Source: an uncultured Anaerococcus sp. (GTDB lineage Bacteria; Bacillota; Clostridia; Tissierellales; Peptoniphilaceae). From it: 64,000 nucleotides of DNA. Of this stretch, positions 61,895 through 64,000 are shown in pieces. The position numbers and the translations under genes were made by a program. Position 1 is the first letter of the stretch. Each line of letters begins with the position of its first letter. The notes beneath the pieces are model-generated. The model worked only from the letters and a program-made list of their open reading frames with translations. It was not told the DNA's origin and did not search any database. The DNA is taken from assembly GCA_943914475.1 (NCBI GenBank), contig CALUCE010000002.1, forward strand, positions 124,001 to 188,000. Reading direction: 5' to 3'.

Positions 61895-64000
61895 TTACAC
61901 CACAGTCTTCAAACTATTATAAATATCTTCCAAGAAAACTCCCATTAACTGCTTGTTTCTCTCGCCATCATTTAAAAGAATTGAGAAAAAGTCTGAGTTC
62001 TGTTCATATCCTTCTACAAGTGCTTCTTCAACCGCATCAAAATAAGCAAATCTAAAGTCGTTGATAGAGTTGTTCTTTGCACTATCTTTTAATTTACTAT
62101 CCTTTAGGAGGATATCTCTCACCTGTAGCGCAGATTTTGTTACGACATCAAAATCAAACTCTTTGTTGTAAGCAAGGTTTATATCATCAACTATCTTAGA
62201 TAACTTTTCTTTTACCTCTTCTTCAAATCTAACTTCATTTGGCTTAGGTGAATTGATTAGAGGATCCGATTCAATTTCACTACTGTGTTCACCAGTTTGA
62301 ACTAGCTTGAAGTTTGTAGCAGTTATTTTATCTGCAATATCAAAGTCATTTCCAATCTTGCCAACCTCAATTTCTTTAATTAGGTAAGAAAGGAAATTAT
62401 ATTTTTTGTGCAAATCAACATCTTGAAATCTAGTTGCTTGAATAAGGAAACCATAAAATCTAATAAACTTTCTAATTTCACTTCTGATTTCTAACTTAAC
62501 TAGTTCTTCATTCTGATTGATTACACGTAAACTCTTATCTAAAAGTGCCCACATTTTTTCTTTATCTTTTGAGTTTCTCTTATCTTTATACAGCAGATTG
62601 TTAAACTCATCTATATCATAATAATCTAAGAAACGATATTCTGAAATTCTTTTTTCGAGTTCACGTATTGCTGATGGCGTAATTGTTTCACCCAAAATAG
62701 TTTCTATATAATATGGAGCAAAAGCCTTTTGGATATCTTCATACTCATTTCTAAAGTCGAGAACAAAAGTTTTTTTGTTATAGCCTGGATAGATTCTATT
62801 AAGTCTAGAAAGAGTCTGAACAGCATTAACCCCTTTTAGTCTTTTATCTACATACATGGCACATAATTTAGGTTGGTCAAATCCTGTCTGATATTTGTTC
62901 GCAACTAATAGCACTTGATACATTTCGCTATCAAAAGCATTAACTAGTTTATCTTCAGACATATTATTCATCACAGATTCAGTGTATTCTTTTCCATCTA
63001 ATTTCACTTTACCTGAAAAAGCAACTAATGCCTGAATTCCTTTGTAATTGTTTTTGTTGATGTAATCTACGAAAGCATTTTTATACTTAACAGCTGCTTG
63101 TCTAGATGAAGTAACTACCATTGCTTTAGCCTTGCCATTCAACTCATGCATGACGTTGTATCTAAAATGCTCAACAATAATTTCTACTTTTTGGGAAATA
63201 TTAGTATCGTGTAGCTCAATATACTTTACTATTTTTCTCTTAGCCGCAATCGAATCTAACTCAGGATCATTATCAACAGCTTTATTTACTTGGAAGTAAG
63301 TTTTATAAGTAACGTAATTATCTAATACATCAAGGATAAAACCTTCTTCAATTGCCTGTTTCATAGAATACAAGTCAAAAGCTGTTTTCTTACCTTCTTC
63401 ATTCAATGTCCCAAATAGTTGTAAAGTTGTGTATTTCGGAGTTGCTGTAAAAGCAATCATGGATACATTATCTGGCTTACCACTTCTTTGGATTTCCTCT
63501 TCAATCTGGTCTTGTAATGATTTTTCTTCTGCATTGTCTACTTCATAAGGTTCTTGTTCTTCTGCAGCAATCGCAAAAGAAGATATATTATATGAAACAG
63601 ATTCCATTGCACTACCCGAAGTTGAAGAATGTGCTTCATCGATAATTAAAGCAAATTTCTTTTCTCTTAGATTATCTACAAGCTCCTTAATATACATAAA
63701 CTTCTGAATAGTGGTAACAATAATTTTCGTGTGCCCATTAAGTGCATCTGCTAAATCTGCAGAAGAGCACTTCTCATCCATTACTTTTATTAAACCTTCT
63801 TTATGTTCAAGACTAAGCACAGCATCTTGAAGTTGTCTATCAACGACAATTCTGTCAGTAATAATACAAATCGTATCAAATATCGCTTCATTCTTTTCAT
63901 TATGAAGAGATGCTAAACAATGAGCTAACCAGTATATTGTATTTGTCTTCCCACTACCTGCCGAATGTTCAATTAAGTAGTTTCTTGAAGTTTCATTTAC
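61895..64000 (-). CDS. hsdR: Type I restriction enzyme R subunit HsdR, N-terminus beyond the edge
   Basis: The motor and nuclease subunit of a type I restriction system. The frame is open to the right edge; about 701 codons are in the window. It shows Walker A HSAGSGKTNTIYW (near 63960), motif TDRIVVDRQLQ, DEAH box ALIIDEAHSS, TAT motif MIAFTATPKY, and helicase motifs KYQTGFDQPKL and LSRLNRIYPGYNKK. The N-terminal nuclease lies outside. hsdM and hsdS are not seen in the window. It is upstream of thsA on the same strand, so the R-M and Thoeris genes may share a transcript. Confidence 0.92.
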   Translation of the reverse strand, partial: VNETSRNYLIEHSAGSGKTNTIYWLAHCLASLHNEKNEAIFDTICIITDRIVVDRQLQDAVLSLEHKEGLIKVMDEKCSSADLADALNGHTKIIVTTIQKFMYIKELVDNLREKKFALIIDEAHSSTSGSAMESVSYNISSFAIAAEEQEPYEVDNAEEKSLQDQIEEEIQRSGKPDNVSMIAFTATPKYTTLQLFGTLNEEGKKTAFDLYSMKQAIEEGFILDVLDNYVTYKTYFQVNKAVDNDPELDSIAAKRKIVKYIELHDTNISQKVEIIVEHFRYNVMHELNGKAKAMVVTSSRQAAVKYKNAFVDYINKNNYKGIQALVAFSGKVKLDGKEYTESVMNNMSEDKLVNAFDSEMYQVLLVANKYQTGFDQPKLCAMYVDKRLKGVNAVQTLSRLNRIYPGYNKKTFVLDFRNEYEDIQKAFAPYYIETILGETITPSAIRELEKRISEYRFLDYYDIDEFNNLLYKDKRNSKDKEKMWALLDKSLRVINQNEELVKLEIRSEIRKFIRFYGFLIQATRFQDVDLHKKYNFLSYLIKEIEVGKIGNDFDIADKITATNFKLVQTGEHSSEIESDPLINSPKPNEVRFEEEVKEKLSKIVDDINLAYNKEFDFDVVTKSALQVRDILLKDSKLKDSAKNNSINDFRFAYFDAVEEALVEGYEQNSDFFSILLNDGERNKQLMGVFLEDIYNSLKTVV

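Noticed and set aside
1..64000. tRNA, rRNA, replication origin or prophage modules
   Set aside because: None was recognised on reading both strands.

Overview
The window is low-GC DNA with Gram-positive signals throughout: strong GGAGG-type ribosome sites, TTGACA/TATAAT promoters, a T-box leader, PTS operons, a lipobox and a sortase-like C-terminus. Gene content (type I-E CRISPR with a Cas2-DnaQ fusion, several PTS sugar operons, AhpCF, a MurNAc recycling operon, a fused betaine-type ABC permease) fits an anaerobic Firmicute of the Tissierellia/Peptoniphilaceae type, for example Anaerococcus. That placement is inference; there is no rRNA in the window.

Layout. 1-300: 3'-truncated membrane or secreted protein. 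597-10720: one leftward type I-E CRISPR-Cas locus (cas3-cas8e-cas11-cas7-cas5-cas6e-cas1-cas2/dnaQ), followed directly by an array of eight 28-bp repeats and seven 33-bp spacers, then a terminator. A short coding remnant lies between the array and the terminator. 10750-16260: a frameshifted CoA-disulfide reductase/rhodanese gene and a fructose operon (fruR-fruK-fruA). 16380-24220: a VTE5-like/VTE6-like fusion membrane kinase candidate, oligoendopeptidase F, the ahpC-ahpF peroxidase pair with a PerR-like box, and a divergent two-gene ABC importer. 24236-25785: a dead IS256-type element carrying a 64-bp hairpin insertion. 25800-28960: deoC-pdp with a divergent DeoR regulator. 29000-34840: a membrane MutS-like ATPase and a DUF3100 transporter/M20 amidohydrolase operon with a divergent, unusual regulator. 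34910-40350: an MMPL exporter, a giant heptad-repeat secreted protein and a TetR repressor with two matching operators. 40410-45070: RpiR, GH4 glycosidase, PTS EIICB and NagA. 45210-48240: argG-argH under a T-box. 48350-55520: esterase, murR, cell-wall serine hydrolase, mupG, murQ and murP, for cell-wall sugar salvage. 55700-58720: small housekeeping or unknown genes and a candidate small RNA.

58800-64000 is a second defence block: a terminator and a 219-bp GC-rich foldback mark its left edge, followed by a decayed TIR gene, a complete Thoeris pair (thsB TIR, thsA SIR2-SLOG) and the C-terminal two thirds of a type I restriction hsdR that runs off the right edge. The window therefore carries three recognisable anti-phage systems: type I-E CRISPR, Thoeris and type I R-M.

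None of the complete systems looks wholly new. The most unusual signals are the coding remnant that reads into the last CRISPR repeat, a shrunken repeat-like hairpin in the cas3 leader, the decayed second TIR gene beside Thoeris, the two foldback elements, the prenol-kinase fusion, and the GH4-PTS-NagA operon of unclear substrate.
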